NCBI GenBank assembly: GCA_947311635.1
Contig: CAMZLD010000120.1
Span: forward strand, 1-41,160
Direction of reading: 5' to 3'
Length of the DNA: 41,160 bases
Source of the DNA: an uncultured Flavobacteriaceae bacterium
Lineage (GTDB): Bacteria; Bacteroidota; Bacteroidia; Flavobacteriales; Flavobacteriaceae
The position numbers were made by a program, and so were the translations under genes. Below are positions 1 to 8,238 of the stretch, one piece after another (position 1 is the stretch's first letter; every line of letters starts with the position of its first letter). The notes under the pieces were generated by a model. It had not been told where the DNA came from and did not search any database. It saw only the letters and a list, made by a program, of their open reading frames with translations.

Positions 1-2
1 CT

Positions 3-500
3 AAAGAAGTATTAAAAAACGGTTATTTTCATACTGGTGATACAGGCGAATTTGACGCTGATGGATTTTTGAAAATTACAGGGCGAAAAAAAGAAATGTT
101 TAAAACATCTGGCGGAAAATACGTTGTTCCGCCACTATTAGAAGGAGAATTAAAACAATCACGTTTTATTGAACAAGTAATGGTTGTTGGTGAAGGCGAA
201 AAAATGCCAGCTGCTATTATTCAACCAAATTTTGATTTTTTAAGAGAATGGGCAAAACGGCACCAGATTGATTTTAATACTACTGCTGAATTAATTTCGA
301 ACCAAAAAGTAATAGAACGTATTCAAAAAGAAGTAGACCAATGTAATTCACATTTTGCAAAATGGGAAACCATAAAACGTTTTGAACTTACACCAGATCA
401 ATGGACTATTGATGGAGGGCATTTAACACCAACCATGAAAATGAAACGAAAAATAATCAAAGAAATTTATAAAGATTTATACAATAAAATCTATTGTTAA
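3..500 (+). CDS. Long-chain acyl-CoA ligase (AMP-forming), C-terminal part only
   Basis: The open frame enters from the left edge at base 3 and ends at TAA 498-500, so only about the last 165 residues are present. The stretch HTGDTGEFDADGF followed by ITGRKKEMFKTSGGKYV is the hinge (A8) motif of ANL-superfamily adenylating enzymes, with the TGD aspartate and the GRKKE/TSGGKYV core. The C-terminal subdomain that carries the catalytic lysine follows, with the conserved LTPTMKMKRK near residue 150. Family members activate fatty acids to acyl-AMP and then acyl-CoA at the inner membrane; the FadD15-like branch is common in Bacteroidota. A TTG inside this frame at base 69 is not a real start, because homologous sequence continues upstream. 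Substrate chain length cannot be read from this fragment. Confidence 0.9.
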   Translation, partial: KEVLKNGYFHTGDTGEFDADGFLKITGRKKEMFKTSGGKYVVPPLLEGELKQSRFIEQVMVVGEGEKMPAAIIQPNFDFLREWAKRHQIDFNTTAELISNQKVIERIQKEVDQCNSHFAKWETIKRFELTPDQWTIDGGHLTPTMKMKRKIIKEIYKDLYNKIYC

Positions 501-504
501 TTCT

Positions 505-512
505 TATTTTTG
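505..512 (+). promoter_or_regulatory. Predicted -7 promoter box of dnaX-miaE
   Basis: TATTTTTG matches the Bacteroidota sigma-ABfr -7 consensus TAnnTTTG. It lies just after the acyl-CoA ligase stop and 24 nt before the dnaX ATG, so dnaX-miaE can be transcribed independently of the ligase. Confidence 0.5.
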
Positions 513-536
513 TCTTTGTAATAGCCTTCAATTTTC

Positions 537-2243
537 ATGGAACATTTTATAGTATCAGCTCGTAAATATAGACCGCAAACATTTCAAGATGTTGTTGGCC
601 AGCAAGCTATAACCAATACTTTAGAAAATGCCATAAAAAACAACCATCTAGCACAAGCTTTATTATTTACTGGCCCTAGAGGTGTTGGCAAAACTACCTG
701 TGCACGTATTTTAGCAAAAAAAATTAATCAAGACGGACAAAAAGAAGTCGATGCTGACGAAGATTTTGCTTTTAATATTTTTGAATTAGATGCCGCATCT
801 AATAATAGTGTTGATGATATTAGAAACCTAACAGAGCAAGTACGCATTCCACCCCAAACTGGCCATTACAAAGTGTATATCATTGATGAGGTGCATATGT
901 TGAGTGCTGCAGCTTTTAATGCTTTTTTAAAAACATTAGAAGAACCGCCTGCACATGCCATTTTTATTTTGGCAACAACAGAAAAACATAAAATCATACC
1001 TACAATTCTATCACGTTGTCAGATTTTTGATTTTAAAAGAATTGGTGTTTTAGATATGAAAAATTATCTAAAAACCATTTCAGAAAAAGAAAACATTACA
1101 GCAGAAGATGATGCATTACACATCATTGCCCAGAAAGCAGATGGCGCATTAAGAGATGCACTTTCTATCTTTGACCGTGTAGTGAGTTTTTCTGGTAACA
1201 AACTCACAAGAAAAGCAGTAGCCGAAAACTTAAACGTTTTAGATTACGATACGTACTTTGAAATGACCGACTTATTATTAGAAAATAAAATACCAGAAGC
1301 CTTAACGCATTTTGATACTATTCTTAGTAAAGGTTTTGAAGGTCATCATTTTATTAATGGCATTGCTTCTCATTTTAGAAATTTATTGGTCGCTAAAGAT
1401 AAAGCAACTATTGCCCTACTTGAAGTTGGTGATGCTGCAAAAAAGAAATACTTACAACAATCAGAAAAAGCCAGCCTTACATTTTTAATAAAAGCTATAG
1501 AAAAAGCAAACGATTGTGATTTGCAGTATAAAGTAAGTAGAAACCAACGCTTGCTTGTAGAATTAACACTTATGCAGATTGCCTCTATCACTTTTGATGG
1601 AGAAAAAAAAAAGCATAAACGCTTTATAATACCAGCTTCTTACTTTATTAGTAACATTATAAAAAATACACTTGTAACTGAAAAAATTGATCGCGTAATT
1701 TCTACTCCAAAATCAACAACTTCAATCCCAGAAATACAACTTCCGAAGCGAAAAAAAATAGCAAGTCCATCATTTCAAAGCTCTGAAAAAAGAAAAGGAT
1801 CTGCATTATCCTTAAAAAGTATTCACGCAAAAAAGGAAACTAAAAAACAACAAATTGAAGAAGATTACAGTCAGCATCCTCGCACACCATTTTCTGAAGA
1901 AAGCTTACAAAAATTCTGGAAAGATTACGCAGATAAAATGGAATTAAAAGGTGAAAAAATTATTGCATCAATTTTAAATGCAACACTTCCTACACTTGAA
2001 AATAACGTTATTCAGTACACGCTACCAAATACATTAATGAAAGCTGATTTAGAACGGAATAAAAACAAACTCATTGGGTTTCTTAGAGAAAAATTAAATA
2101 ATTATGGCATATCACTCAATGTACTCGTTAATGAAGAAGCAAGAAAAAAATATGCATATACACCACAAGAGAAATATGAAAAAATGAAGGCGAAAAACCC
2201 AAATCTTGCTTTGCTTCGTAAAACTTTTGACTTAGACTTATAA
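537..2243 (+). CDS. dnaX: DNA polymerase III subunit gamma/tau
   Basis: This 568-residue clamp-loader ATPase loads the sliding clamp and, through its tau-like tail, couples polymerase and helicase. The N terminus SARKYRPQTFQDVVGQ is the family signature. Walker A GPRGVGKT is at about residue 46, Walker B IIDEVHM at about 115, and the SRC arginine-finger motif (LSRCQIF) at about 160. Domain III follows to about residue 350. A basic, low-complexity tail then leads to a folded C-terminal segment. The four zinc-binding cysteines that E. coli DnaX carries between Walker A and the ELDAASNN motif are absent; the loop is short and acidic instead, which I recall as usual in flavobacteria. The start is ATG 537. 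miaE begins 2 nt after the stop, indicating one operon. Confidence 0.96.
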   Translation: MEHFIVSARKYRPQTFQDVVGQQAITNTLENAIKNNHLAQALLFTGPRGVGKTTCARILAKKINQDGQKEVDADEDFAFNIFELDAASNNSVDDIRNLTEQVRIPPQTGHYKVYIIDEVHMLSAAAFNAFLKTLEEPPAHAIFILATTEKHKIIPTILSRCQIFDFKRIGVLDMKNYLKTISEKENITAEDDALHIIAQKADGALRDALSIFDRVVSFSGNKLTRKAVAENLNVLDYDTYFEMTDLLLENKIPEALTHFDTILSKGFEGHHFINGIASHFRNLLVAKDKATIALLEVGDAAKKKYLQQSEKASLTFLIKAIEKANDCDLQYKVSRNQRLLVELTLMQIASITFDGEKKKHKRFIIPASYFISNIIKNTLVTEKIDRVISTPKSTTSIPEIQLPKRKKIASPSFQSSEKRKGSALSLKSIHAKKETKKQQIEEDYSQHPRTPFSEESLQKFWKDYADKMELKGEKIIASILNATLPTLENNVIQYTLPNTLMKADLERNKNKLIGFLREKLNNYGISLNVLVNEEARKKYAYTPQEKYEKMKAKNPNLALLRKTFDLDL

Positions 2244-2245
2244 TT

Positions 2246-2827
2246 ATGTTAGGACTCAAATTACCTACCGATCCACGCTGGGCAAACATTGCCGAAAAGC
2301 ATATAGAAGAAATACTCATTGACCATGCACACTGCGAATTGAAAGCTGCTGCTACTGCAAATTCTTTAATTATGAGTTTTCCAGAATACCCAGAATTAGT
2401 AACTGAAATGGTGGCACTTGCCAAAGAAGAAATGGGACATTTTAGCTTGGTACACAAACGATTACTAGAAAAAAACATAACATTAGGTAGAGATCGTAAA
2501 GATGTGTATGTGCATAAATTACTTTCATTTTTTCCGAAAGGAGGCAGTAGAACCACCCAACTGGTACATAGATTATTGTACGCTGCACTCATAGAAGCCA
2601 GAAGTTGTGAACGGTTTCGACTTTTATCAGAACAGTTAAAAGACAAAGAGTTAGCTGCTTTTTATGAAAAATTATTGGTTTCAGAAGCTAATCATTACAC
2701 CCTGTTTTTAGGCTTTGCGCGTAAGTATGGCGACAAAAAAATAGTAGATACTAAATGGCAAGAACTGCTTAAATTTGAAGCGGAAATTATGAAAAATCTA
2801 AACAATAAATCATTTATACATGGATGA
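2246..2827 (+). CDS. miaE: tRNA-(2-methylthio-N6-isopentenyladenosine-37) hydroxylase MiaE
   Basis: This 193-residue non-haem di-iron monooxygenase hydroxylates the isopentenyl side chain of ms2i6A at tRNA position 37. It is a ferritin-like four-helix bundle. The iron-binding pattern is visible as EILIDHAHCE (about residues 21-30), EEMGHF (about 72-77), EARSCERF (about 117-124) and SEANHY (about 145-150), giving paired Glu and ExxH ligands. Length matches the family. The gene starts 2 nt after the dnaX stop and is probably co-transcribed with it. Its own mRNA may end at the AT-rich hairpin just downstream. With mnmE and a cysteine desulfurase nearby it is one of several tRNA-modification genes in the first 6.5 kb. 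Confidence 0.92.
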   Translation: MLGLKLPTDPRWANIAEKHIEEILIDHAHCELKAAATANSLIMSFPEYPELVTEMVALAKEEMGHFSLVHKRLLEKNITLGRDRKDVYVHKLLSFFPKGGSRTTQLVHRLLYAALIEARSCERFRLLSEQLKDKELAAFYEKLLVSEANHYTLFLGFARKYGDKKIVDTKWQELLKFEAEIMKNLNNKSFIHG

Positions 2828-2843
2828 ATTTTCCTTTTCATAT

Positions 2844-2865
2844 ACTATTTAACAAATTAAATAGT
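2844..2865 (+). terminator. Weak AT-rich hairpin after miaE
   Basis: Perfect 9-bp arms ACTATTTAA / TTAAATAGT enclose a CAAA loop 16 nt after the miaE stop. There is almost no GC in the stem and only a short T run, so it is a weak terminator at best. It could equally be an operator for the downstream lipoprotein gene. Confidence 0.3.
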
Positions 2866-2902
2866 TTATATACTAAACTTAAGCCCCATAAAGCTAATTA
2901 TT

Positions 2903-3790
2903 ATGAAAAAACTAATTTTAACCCTAACAGTTGTTTTATTAGTGACCTCTTGTGTTTCTAAAAAGAAATACGTTGCACTAGAACAGCAATTAACAGACAC
3001 CAAAGGTAGTCTCCAAAAAACAACACTTGCTAAAGAAGAATTAGAAGCCAAAATGGCAAAAATTCAACAGCGCGTAGAAAATTACAATAACAAAATCAAC
3101 TCTTTACGAAATGTAAATGCTAGTTTAGAAAGCACAAACTCTGGATTACAAAGAGAAAACGATATTAAACTAGATATGGTTGGCAATGTTGCAGTGATGT
3201 CTAAAGCAATGAAACGTAGAATGAATGAAACTTTAGCAAAAGTGCATCCTTCTGTTTTAGCACAAGCTAAAGACTTAAAAGATTCTTTAAACATTGCAAT
3301 GTCTTACAATTTAAAAAGAAATATAGATACTTCTGATCTAGAAAACTATGATGATATTAATATCAATATTGACCAAACAGTTGTCATGATTTCTATTTCT
3401 GATAAATTACTTTTTAACACCGCTAGTTATAAAGTAAATAGAAAAGCTTATAAATTATTAGGCAAACTTGCAGAAATAATGAAATCAGAACCAAGTATGG
3501 ACGTAATGGTAGAAGGACATACAGATGCCCGTTCTATACACAATGCAGTTGTACAAGACAACTGGGATTTAAGTGTCAAAAGAGCCACTTCTATTGTGCG
3601 TTTGTTAGAAACAAAATTTAATGTGCCCGCAAACAGATTAATTGCATCTGGTAGAGGAAGTTCTATGCCTTTAGTAGGCAATTCCACTAGAGAAGACAGA
3701 GCCAGAAACCGTAGAACGCGTATTATTATTTTACCAAACTTAGATAAGTTTTTCGGATTGCTTGCCCAAGATGGCACCTACAAACCCTAA
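2903..3790 (+). CDS. OmpA-family lipoprotein with coiled coil
   Basis: 295 residues. The N terminus is a lipoprotein signal with lipobox LVTSC and lipidated Cys17. Residues about 25-90 form a heptad-rich coiled coil (repeated EEL/LEA/KINSL). The C-terminal OmpA/MotB peptidoglycan-binding domain covers about 165-285 and contains LLFNTASY, VEGHTDARS, NWDLSVKRA, ASGRGSS and ARNRRTRI, including the Asp and Arg that bind meso-diaminopimelate in this family. Predicted role: an outer-membrane-anchored periplasmic protein that tethers the membrane to peptidoglycan, Pal-like in principle. It sits alone between miaE and a strong terminator. Resistance or porin function is not supported, because there is no beta-barrel. 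Confidence 0.9.
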   Translation: MKKLILTLTVVLLVTSCVSKKKYVALEQQLTDTKGSLQKTTLAKEELEAKMAKIQQRVENYNNKINSLRNVNASLESTNSGLQRENDIKLDMVGNVAVMSKAMKRRMNETLAKVHPSVLAQAKDLKDSLNIAMSYNLKRNIDTSDLENYDDININIDQTVVMISISDKLLFNTASYKVNRKAYKLLGKLAEIMKSEPSMDVMVEGHTDARSIHNAVVQDNWDLSVKRATSIVRLLETKFNVPANRLIASGRGSSMPLVGNSTREDRARNRRTRIIILPNLDKFFGLLAQDGTYKP

Positions 3791-3809
3791 AAATTTATTA
3801 TAAACCTCT

Positions 3810-3844
3810 AAAAGCGTTATTTTTACTAAATAGCGCTTTTTTTA
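3810..3844 (+). terminator. Rho-independent terminator after the OmpA lipoprotein
   Basis: A 13-bp stem AAAAGCGTTATTT / AAATAGCGCTTTT (one G-T pair) with a 5-nt loop is followed by a run of T. It is 20 nt after the stop codon and separates the lipoprotein from mnmE. Confidence 0.85.
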
Positions 3845-3902
3845 TTTAAATCATCTTCTAAAATTAAAAACCATATAATTTTAATAGCCAGCAAGTTTCT
3901 TG

Positions 3903-3910
3903 TATTTTTG
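3903..3910 (+). promoter_or_regulatory. -7 box directly in front of mnmE
   Basis: TATTTTTG (TAnnTTTG) ends 4 nt before the mnmE ATG at 3915. With normal spacing the RNA would start at or very near the A of the ATG, implying a leaderless message. Confidence 0.5.
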
Positions 3911-3914
3911 CTTT

Positions 3915-5294
3915 ATGATAAATAACGACACCATCATTGCTTTAGCAACACCTTCTGGTGTTGGTGCCATAGCAATCATTCGCCTGTCTGGTAAAAATGC
4001 TATTTCTATTTGTGCGCCTTTGTTTAAATCTATAAATGGTAAAGATTTAAACAAGCAAAAAAGTCACACATTACATTTAGGACATATCATAGAAAAATCA
4101 AAAGTTTATGATCAAGTACTGGTAAGTGTATTTAAAAACCCACACTCTTATACAGGTGAAAATGTCATTGAAATTTCTTGTCATGGCTCTACCTTTATAC
4201 AGCAAGAAATTATACAATTATTTTTAAAAAAAGGCTGTAGAATGGCAAACAATGGCGAGTTTACCATGCGTGCTTTTTTAAACGGAAAAATGGACTTAAG
4301 TCAAGCTGAGGCAGTAGCCGATTTAATTGCTTCTAATTCTGAAGCTTCGCATCAAATGGCCATACAACAAATGCGTGGTGGCATTGCAAATGAATTAACA
4401 GCTTTACGACAGCAACTATTAGAGTTTGCTTCTTTAATTGAATTAGAACTAGATTTTGCAGGTGAAGATGTTGCCTTTGCTGATAGAACTAAATTTACTA
4501 CATTAGTAGCTCAAATTATTACTATTTTAAAACGTTTAATAGATTCTTTTGCTTACGGAAATGCAATGAAAAATGGAATTCCAGTAGCAATCATTGGCCA
4601 ACCAAATGTTGGAAAATCTACGTTGTTAAATACGCTTTTAAATGAGGAACGTGCCATTGTTTCTGAAATAGCGGGGACTACAAGAGATACCATAGAAGAC
4701 GAAGTCATTATTGAAGGTGTTGCGTTTCGATTTATTGATACTGCAGGACTAAGAGAGACGAAAGACATTGTTGAAAATATTGGCATTCAAAAAGCTTACG
4801 AAAAGGCAGAAAAAGCACAATTAATTTTGTTTTTAAGTGACTTAAAAACAATGGAAGACATTCAATCAAAAATTGAAGAATTAACTAAAAAATACCCTAA
4901 TAAGCGTATTATAACAATTCTCAACAAGGTAGATTTATTATCAAACACTACAATAACAAAACTCAAAACTCAAATTCCGAATCTTGTTTTTCTTTCAGCA
5001 AAAGAAAAAACAGGTATTGATGCCTTAAAAAAGCAACTAACTTCATTGGTAAATAAAGGAGCACTTAGTGCAAATGAAACTATTGTGAGTAATTCTCGCC
5101 ATTTTGAAGCTTTAAATAATGCACTAGAAAGTATTACTGCTGTGCAAGATGGTATACAAGCCAATATTCCTTCAGATCTATTTGCTATCGATATTCGAGA
5201 ATGCTTACGCCACCTTGGATCTATTACAGGGGAATTTGATGTAGATAAAGATATTTTAGGCACCATCTTTTCGAGTTTTTGTATCGGAAAGTAA
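3915..5294 (+). CDS. mnmE: tRNA uridine-5-carboxymethylaminomethyl modification GTPase MnmE
   Basis: 459 residues, normal length. With MnmG it installs the cmnm5/nm5 group at U34 of tRNAs reading NNA/NNG codons. The N-terminal formyl-THF-binding domain begins DTIIALATPSGVGAIAIIR. The inserted G domain shows G1 GQPNVGKS (about 228-235), G2 TTRDT, G3 DTAGLRET, G4 NKVD and a G5-like SAK. The C-terminal helical domain ends in CIGK, the family's invariant CxGK with the catalytic cysteine, so the gene is intact. I chose ATG 3915. An upstream in-frame TTG at 3900 lies before the promoter box and would add residues not found in the family. Confidence 0.96.
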   Translation: MINNDTIIALATPSGVGAIAIIRLSGKNAISICAPLFKSINGKDLNKQKSHTLHLGHIIEKSKVYDQVLVSVFKNPHSYTGENVIEISCHGSTFIQQEIIQLFLKKGCRMANNGEFTMRAFLNGKMDLSQAEAVADLIASNSEASHQMAIQQMRGGIANELTALRQQLLEFASLIELELDFAGEDVAFADRTKFTTLVAQIITILKRLIDSFAYGNAMKNGIPVAIIGQPNVGKSTLLNTLLNEERAIVSEIAGTTRDTIEDEVIIEGVAFRFIDTAGLRETKDIVENIGIQKAYEKAEKAQLILFLSDLKTMEDIQSKIEELTKKYPNKRIITILNKVDLLSNTTITKLKTQIPNLVFLSAKEKTGIDALKKQLTSLVNKGALSANETIVSNSRHFEALNNALESITAVQDGIQANIPSDLFAIDIRECLRHLGSITGEFDVDKDILGTIFSSFCIGK

Positions 5295-5324
5295 GTTTAT
5301 TTTTAAACCTCAAATACCCTAACA

Positions 5325-6452
5325 TCATTTGAAAATAGCTTTCAAAGCAGACACTACGTAATCTACTTCTTCTTTGGTGTTAAAATGACTAAAAGAAAAT
5401 CGAATGGCTGGTTTTTCTTGCTCTTGTAAAGGCAATATGGTTTGTAATACGTGAGAACCTGCACTACTACCACTTTGACAAGCACTTCCGCTAGAACAAG
5501 CAATCCCTTTTAAATCTAACTGAAAAGGTAATAAATCGGACTTCTCATTAAAACGAACACTTAAAATATTGTAACTAGCACCTTCAAACGTACCATTTAT
5601 TTTAACAGATTCAAAAGTACTTTGCAATTGATCAATCATATATTTTTTTAAACCAAATACATGTTGTTTATCTTTCTCTAAATGGGCATATGCCAAATCT
5701 AAAGCAGCCGCCATACCAAATATAGCATGTACATTTTCTGTACCAGCTCTAGCTCCCTTTTCTTGTGAACCACCAAAAATTAAAGGTTCAATTCCGAAGC
5801 CTTTTTTAAAATAAGCAAAACCAACACCTTTTGGACCATGAAATTTATGAGCGCTTGCTACAATAAAATCTATGGGTGTTTTTTGTAAATCAATAGCATA
5901 ATGACCTATACCTTGCACTGTATCTGAGTGAAACAATGCATCGAATTTTTCACATAATGCACTAACTTTATCACAGTCTAATAATGTGCCTATTTCATTA
6001 TTGGCATACATTAAACTAACCAAAGTCTTTCCAGATGCGTTATGTAATAAAGTTTCTAAATGCTTGTAATCAATAAACCCTTTAGTATCAACATCGACAA
6101 TAAGAACATCGATTTGATATGTTTTATATAATTTTTCAATTGAATGTAACACAGCATGATGCTCAATACGTGATGTAATAATTGTTTTAACATTTAAATT
6201 ACAAACTGCATTATGCAAAATAAGATTGTTTGCTTCACTTGCGCCGGCAGTAAAAATAATTTCTGAAGACGAAACATTTAAATGCTTTGCAATGCTTTTA
6301 CGTGCGGTTTCTACCAATGACTTTGCCGCTCTACCAAAGGCATGCGTAGAAGAAGGATTACCGCAGGTTTCTTGCATGCTCTTTACCATACTTACTATCA
6401 CTTCTGGATGCATTGGTGTTGTAGCTGCATTGTCAAAATATACTTTTTTCAT
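5325..6452 (-). CDS. Cysteine desulfurase (NifS/IscS family)
   Basis: 375 residues, a PLP enzyme that takes sulfur from cysteine for Fe-S clusters and tRNA thiolation. The N terminus YFDNAATTPMHP is diagnostic. The PLP lysine is K203 in SAHKFHGPKG and the persulfide-forming cysteine is C325 in GSACQSGSSAG, in the flexible loop near the C terminus. The protein is shorter than IscS (about 400) and lies alone, with no iscU/iscA nearby. It is therefore probably a stand-alone NifS-like desulfurase, possibly supplying tRNA thiolation, but this is inference from the mnmE and miaE neighbours. It is convergent with mnmE and divergent from the lipoprotein at 6538. Confidence 0.93.
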   Translation of the reverse strand: MKKVYFDNAATTPMHPEVIVSMVKSMQETCGNPSSTHAFGRAAKSLVETARKSIAKHLNVSSSEIIFTAGASEANNLILHNAVCNLNVKTIITSRIEHHAVLHSIEKLYKTYQIDVLIVDVDTKGFIDYKHLETLLHNASGKTLVSLMYANNEIGTLLDCDKVSALCEKFDALFHSDTVQGIGHYAIDLQKTPIDFIVASAHKFHGPKGVGFAYFKKGFGIEPLIFGGSQEKGARAGTENVHAIFGMAAALDLAYAHLEKDKQHVFGLKKYMIDQLQSTFESVKINGTFEGASYNILSVRFNEKSDLLPFQLDLKGIACSSGSACQSGSSAGSHVLQTILPLQEQEKPAIRFSFSHFNTKEEVDYVVSALKAIFK

Positions 6453-6472
6453 TTTTACTAAAGGTTCTAAAA

Positions 6473-6480
6473 CAAAAGTA
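6473..6480 (-). promoter_or_regulatory. -7 box of the cysteine desulfurase gene
   Basis: Read on the minus strand this is TACTTTTG (TAnnTTTG), 20 nt before the ATG at 6452. Confidence 0.5.
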
Positions 6481-6525
6481 GCTTTATTTTAGGAAAACTT
6501 TTTGCTTTTACTTCTAAAAAAAAAG

Positions 6526-6533
6526 TATTTTTG
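6526..6533 (+). promoter_or_regulatory. -7 box directly in front of the small lipoprotein gene
   Basis: TATTTTTG ends 4 nt before the ATG at 6538. A TTTG at 6501-6504 sits at about the -33 position. Another probably leaderless message. Confidence 0.5.
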
Positions 6534-6537
6534 TTAA

Positions 6538-7044
6538 ATGAAAAATATTTTTACTGCTTTAATAATGCTAGCTCTTATAAGCAGCTGTGATGATGGAAAT
6601 TTTGAAGTTCCTTCTTTTGAATTTGAAACTACTGTAAACCATTGTGGTGAGTATGTGCTTTATAAATTAAGTACTAGTAAAACAGAAACTTTGATACTTT
6701 CTTTAACAGCTTCTAGCATTCGAAATACAGTTACAACAACACCTATAGAGGTTAACATTAGTGCTGCAAATGTTAATTACCGTACCTTTTCTGGTGCTTT
6801 AAATGCAAGCACATACTTTTGCGCTGCTGTACCTCCTACTTTGCCTGCTGTTACTAGAAATTGGATCGCTTTATCTGGAAATCAAAATAAAATTATTATT
6901 GAAACTACAGCAGTATTAGATGCTGCAAACACACTTGTTGGCTACAAACACAGTATTGTACTTAAAAATTTGGTACTAGAAAGCAATGGAGAATCTATTA
7001 CGTATGAAACATACGATTTTGGTTCTTTTGAAACTGCTATTTAG
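6538..7044 (+). CDS. Small predicted lipoprotein of unknown function
   Basis: 168 residues. MKNIFTALIMLALISSC is a clean lipoprotein signal with Cys17. Beyond it the chain is rich in Thr, Ser, Asn, Ala and beta-prone stretches, with two further cysteines (VNHCGEY and YFCAAV) that could form a disulfide. No enzymatic motif is visible. It is probably exported and anchored to a membrane. The last 4 bases overlap the end of the convergent Smr gene. I do not recognise the family; it resembles the many short lineage-specific lipoproteins of flavobacteria. Confidence 0.75.
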   Translation: MKNIFTALIMLALISSCDDGNFEVPSFEFETTVNHCGEYVLYKLSTSKTETLILSLTASSIRNTVTTTPIEVNISAANVNYRTFSGALNASTYFCAAVPPTLPAVTRNWIALSGNQNKIIIETTAVLDAANTLVGYKHSIVLKNLVLESNGESITYETYDFGSFETAI

Positions 7045-7589
7045 TTGTTTTTATTCTGAAAAATATAAACTTCTGTAGCTCCTTTACCGTATTTTTGATA
7101 CGAAGCATCATACATTTTTACAGGATAATTTTTAAACAAATTATACAATTCTTTTTTTAAAACACCATCGCCAACGCCGTGTATAAAAACAATTTTTTGA
7201 TACCGCTTTTTAATTGCGAATAATAATTTTTGCTCTGCAACTTGAAGCTGAATAGAAAGCATTTCAAAATTTGACATCCCTTTATTACTTTTCGTTAAAT
7301 GGTGAATATGCAAATCTACCTCTAAGGCTAACTGCTTATTTTTATCTTTAATAAATTTTGGTTTATTATCTTTAGGAAGCACATCTTTATCTAAAAAAAT
7401 ACGATTTATCTTCTGAAGCTTCACATCAATTGCTGCTTGTGTTTTTACCAATTCTTTACGTCCATATAAAAACTCAAACCCATCTTTTGTTTGAAATGTA
7501 ATCTGTTCTCCTTTAATAGAAATTACAACACCAATTAGCGTGTCTTCTATGACAGAAACAGTATCTCCGATTTGAATTTTTTTATTCAT
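7041..7589 (-). CDS. Smr-domain protein with N-terminal KOW/SH3-like region
   Basis: 182 residues. Residues 1-60 look like a small beta-barrel (IQIGDTVSVIEDTLIGVVISI then FEFLYGRKELV), as in the DUF2027/MutS2-related proteins of Bacteroidota. The C-terminal half is an Smr domain with the LEVDLHIHHL motif and KIVFIHGVGDGVLKKEL, the conserved DxHxH and HGxG signatures of Smr nucleases. The protein is far too short to be MutS2 and has no ATPase. Smr domains cleave branched DNA or stalled mRNA; which applies here cannot be told. It is convergent with the lipoprotein and divergent from the phosphatase-like gene at 7630. Confidence 0.85.
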   Translation of the reverse strand: MNKKIQIGDTVSVIEDTLIGVVISIKGEQITFQTKDGFEFLYGRKELVKTQAAIDVKLQKINRIFLDKDVLPKDNKPKFIKDKNKQLALEVDLHIHHLTKSNKGMSNFEMLSIQLQVAEQKLLFAIKKRYQKIVFIHGVGDGVLKKELYNLFKNYPVKMYDASYQKYGKGATEVYIFQNKNN

Positions 7590-7598
7590 TTTTTTAGC

Positions 7599-7614
7599 TA
7601 CTTTTACAAAAGTA
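7599..7614. promoter_or_regulatory. 16-bp palindrome and -7 box between divergent genes
   Basis: TACTTTT-AC-AAAAGTA is a perfect inverted repeat with 7-bp arms in the 40-bp gap between the Smr gene (-) and the phosphatase-like gene (+). Read on the minus strand its half at 7607-7614 is TACTTTTG's complement, a TAnnTTTG box 17 nt before the Smr ATG. It may be a promoter only, or also an operator. Confidence 0.4.
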
Positions 7615-7629
7615 AATCGCTTTTTTAAA

Positions 7630-8238
7630 ATGGAAGATATAAATCCACTATTTTTTTTTGAAACTGTTTTAACTTCCGAAGCTATTTCAGAAGAACGAAA
7701 AAAACTACTTCAAAAAATAGCACAGCATATTGTTGCAAATAAAATTGAAAATATCAATTTTATTTGTACACATAATTCAAGAAGAAGCCAACTAGCACAA
7801 ATTTGGGCGCATGTTGCCATTGAATATTACACTATTAAAAACTTAGCTATTTTTTCTAGCGGAACTGAAACTACAGCTTTTCATAAAAATACTATCAAAG
7901 CTTTACAAAGTGCAGGTTTTAGTTTTAAAATCATTACATTTTCTCATAAAAACCCAATCTATGCCATTTTTTATAATAGTAAAGATAATCCAATAATTGG
8001 TTTTTCTAAAACCTTTAAAGATCGTAGTATTTTAAAACCATTTGTTGCTATTACTACTTGTGGTAATGCAGAAGAAAATTGTCCGTTTATACCAGAAGCT
8101 AAAGCTCGTTTTCATCTGCCTTATCTAGATCCAAAGCAATTTGATGGTTTAGAAAATACAGAAAATGAGTATCAAAAAACAAGTACAACAATTGCTTGTG
8201 AAATGGCTTATTTGTTTTCTAAGGTTGCTGATTTGTAA
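7630..8238 (+). CDS. ArsC / low-molecular-weight phosphatase-like protein
   Basis: 202 residues. FICTHNSRRSQLAQIWA contains a CX5R anion-binding loop (C46, R52), equivalent to CTGNSCRSQ of thioredoxin-type arsenate reductases and LMW tyrosine phosphatases. Further on ITTCGNAEENCPFIP resembles the redox-cysteine region of ArsC, and LPYLDP supplies the DP general-acid motif. The reaction is therefore arsenate reduction or phosphate-ester hydrolysis, and the sequence does not decide. An N-terminal extension of about 40 residues precedes the usual domain start. No ars genes adjoin it. The 3' end overlaps the convergent PPK2 gene by 31 bp. The fold assignment is firm and the substrate is not. Confidence 0.8.
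   Translation: MEDINPLFFFETVLTSEAISEERKKLLQKIAQHIVANKIENINFICTHNSRRSQLAQIWAHVAIEYYTIKNLAIFSSGTETTAFHKNTIKALQSAGFSFKIITFSHKNPIYAIFYNSKDNPIIGFSKTFKDRSILKPFVAITTCGNAEENCPFIPEAKARFHLPYLDPKQFDGLENTENEYQKTSTTIACEMAYLFSKVADL

Noticed and set aside
537-2243. Damaged dnaX because the zinc-binding cysteines are missing
   Set aside because: All ATPase motifs, the arginine finger and full length are intact. The short cysteine-free loop is what I recall for flavobacterial DnaX.
2128-2646. Antisense ORF of 172 codons over dnaX/miaE
   Set aside because: It is a shadow of two well-supported plus-strand genes, with Ser/Leu/Phe-rich composition typical of an antisense frame and no motif.
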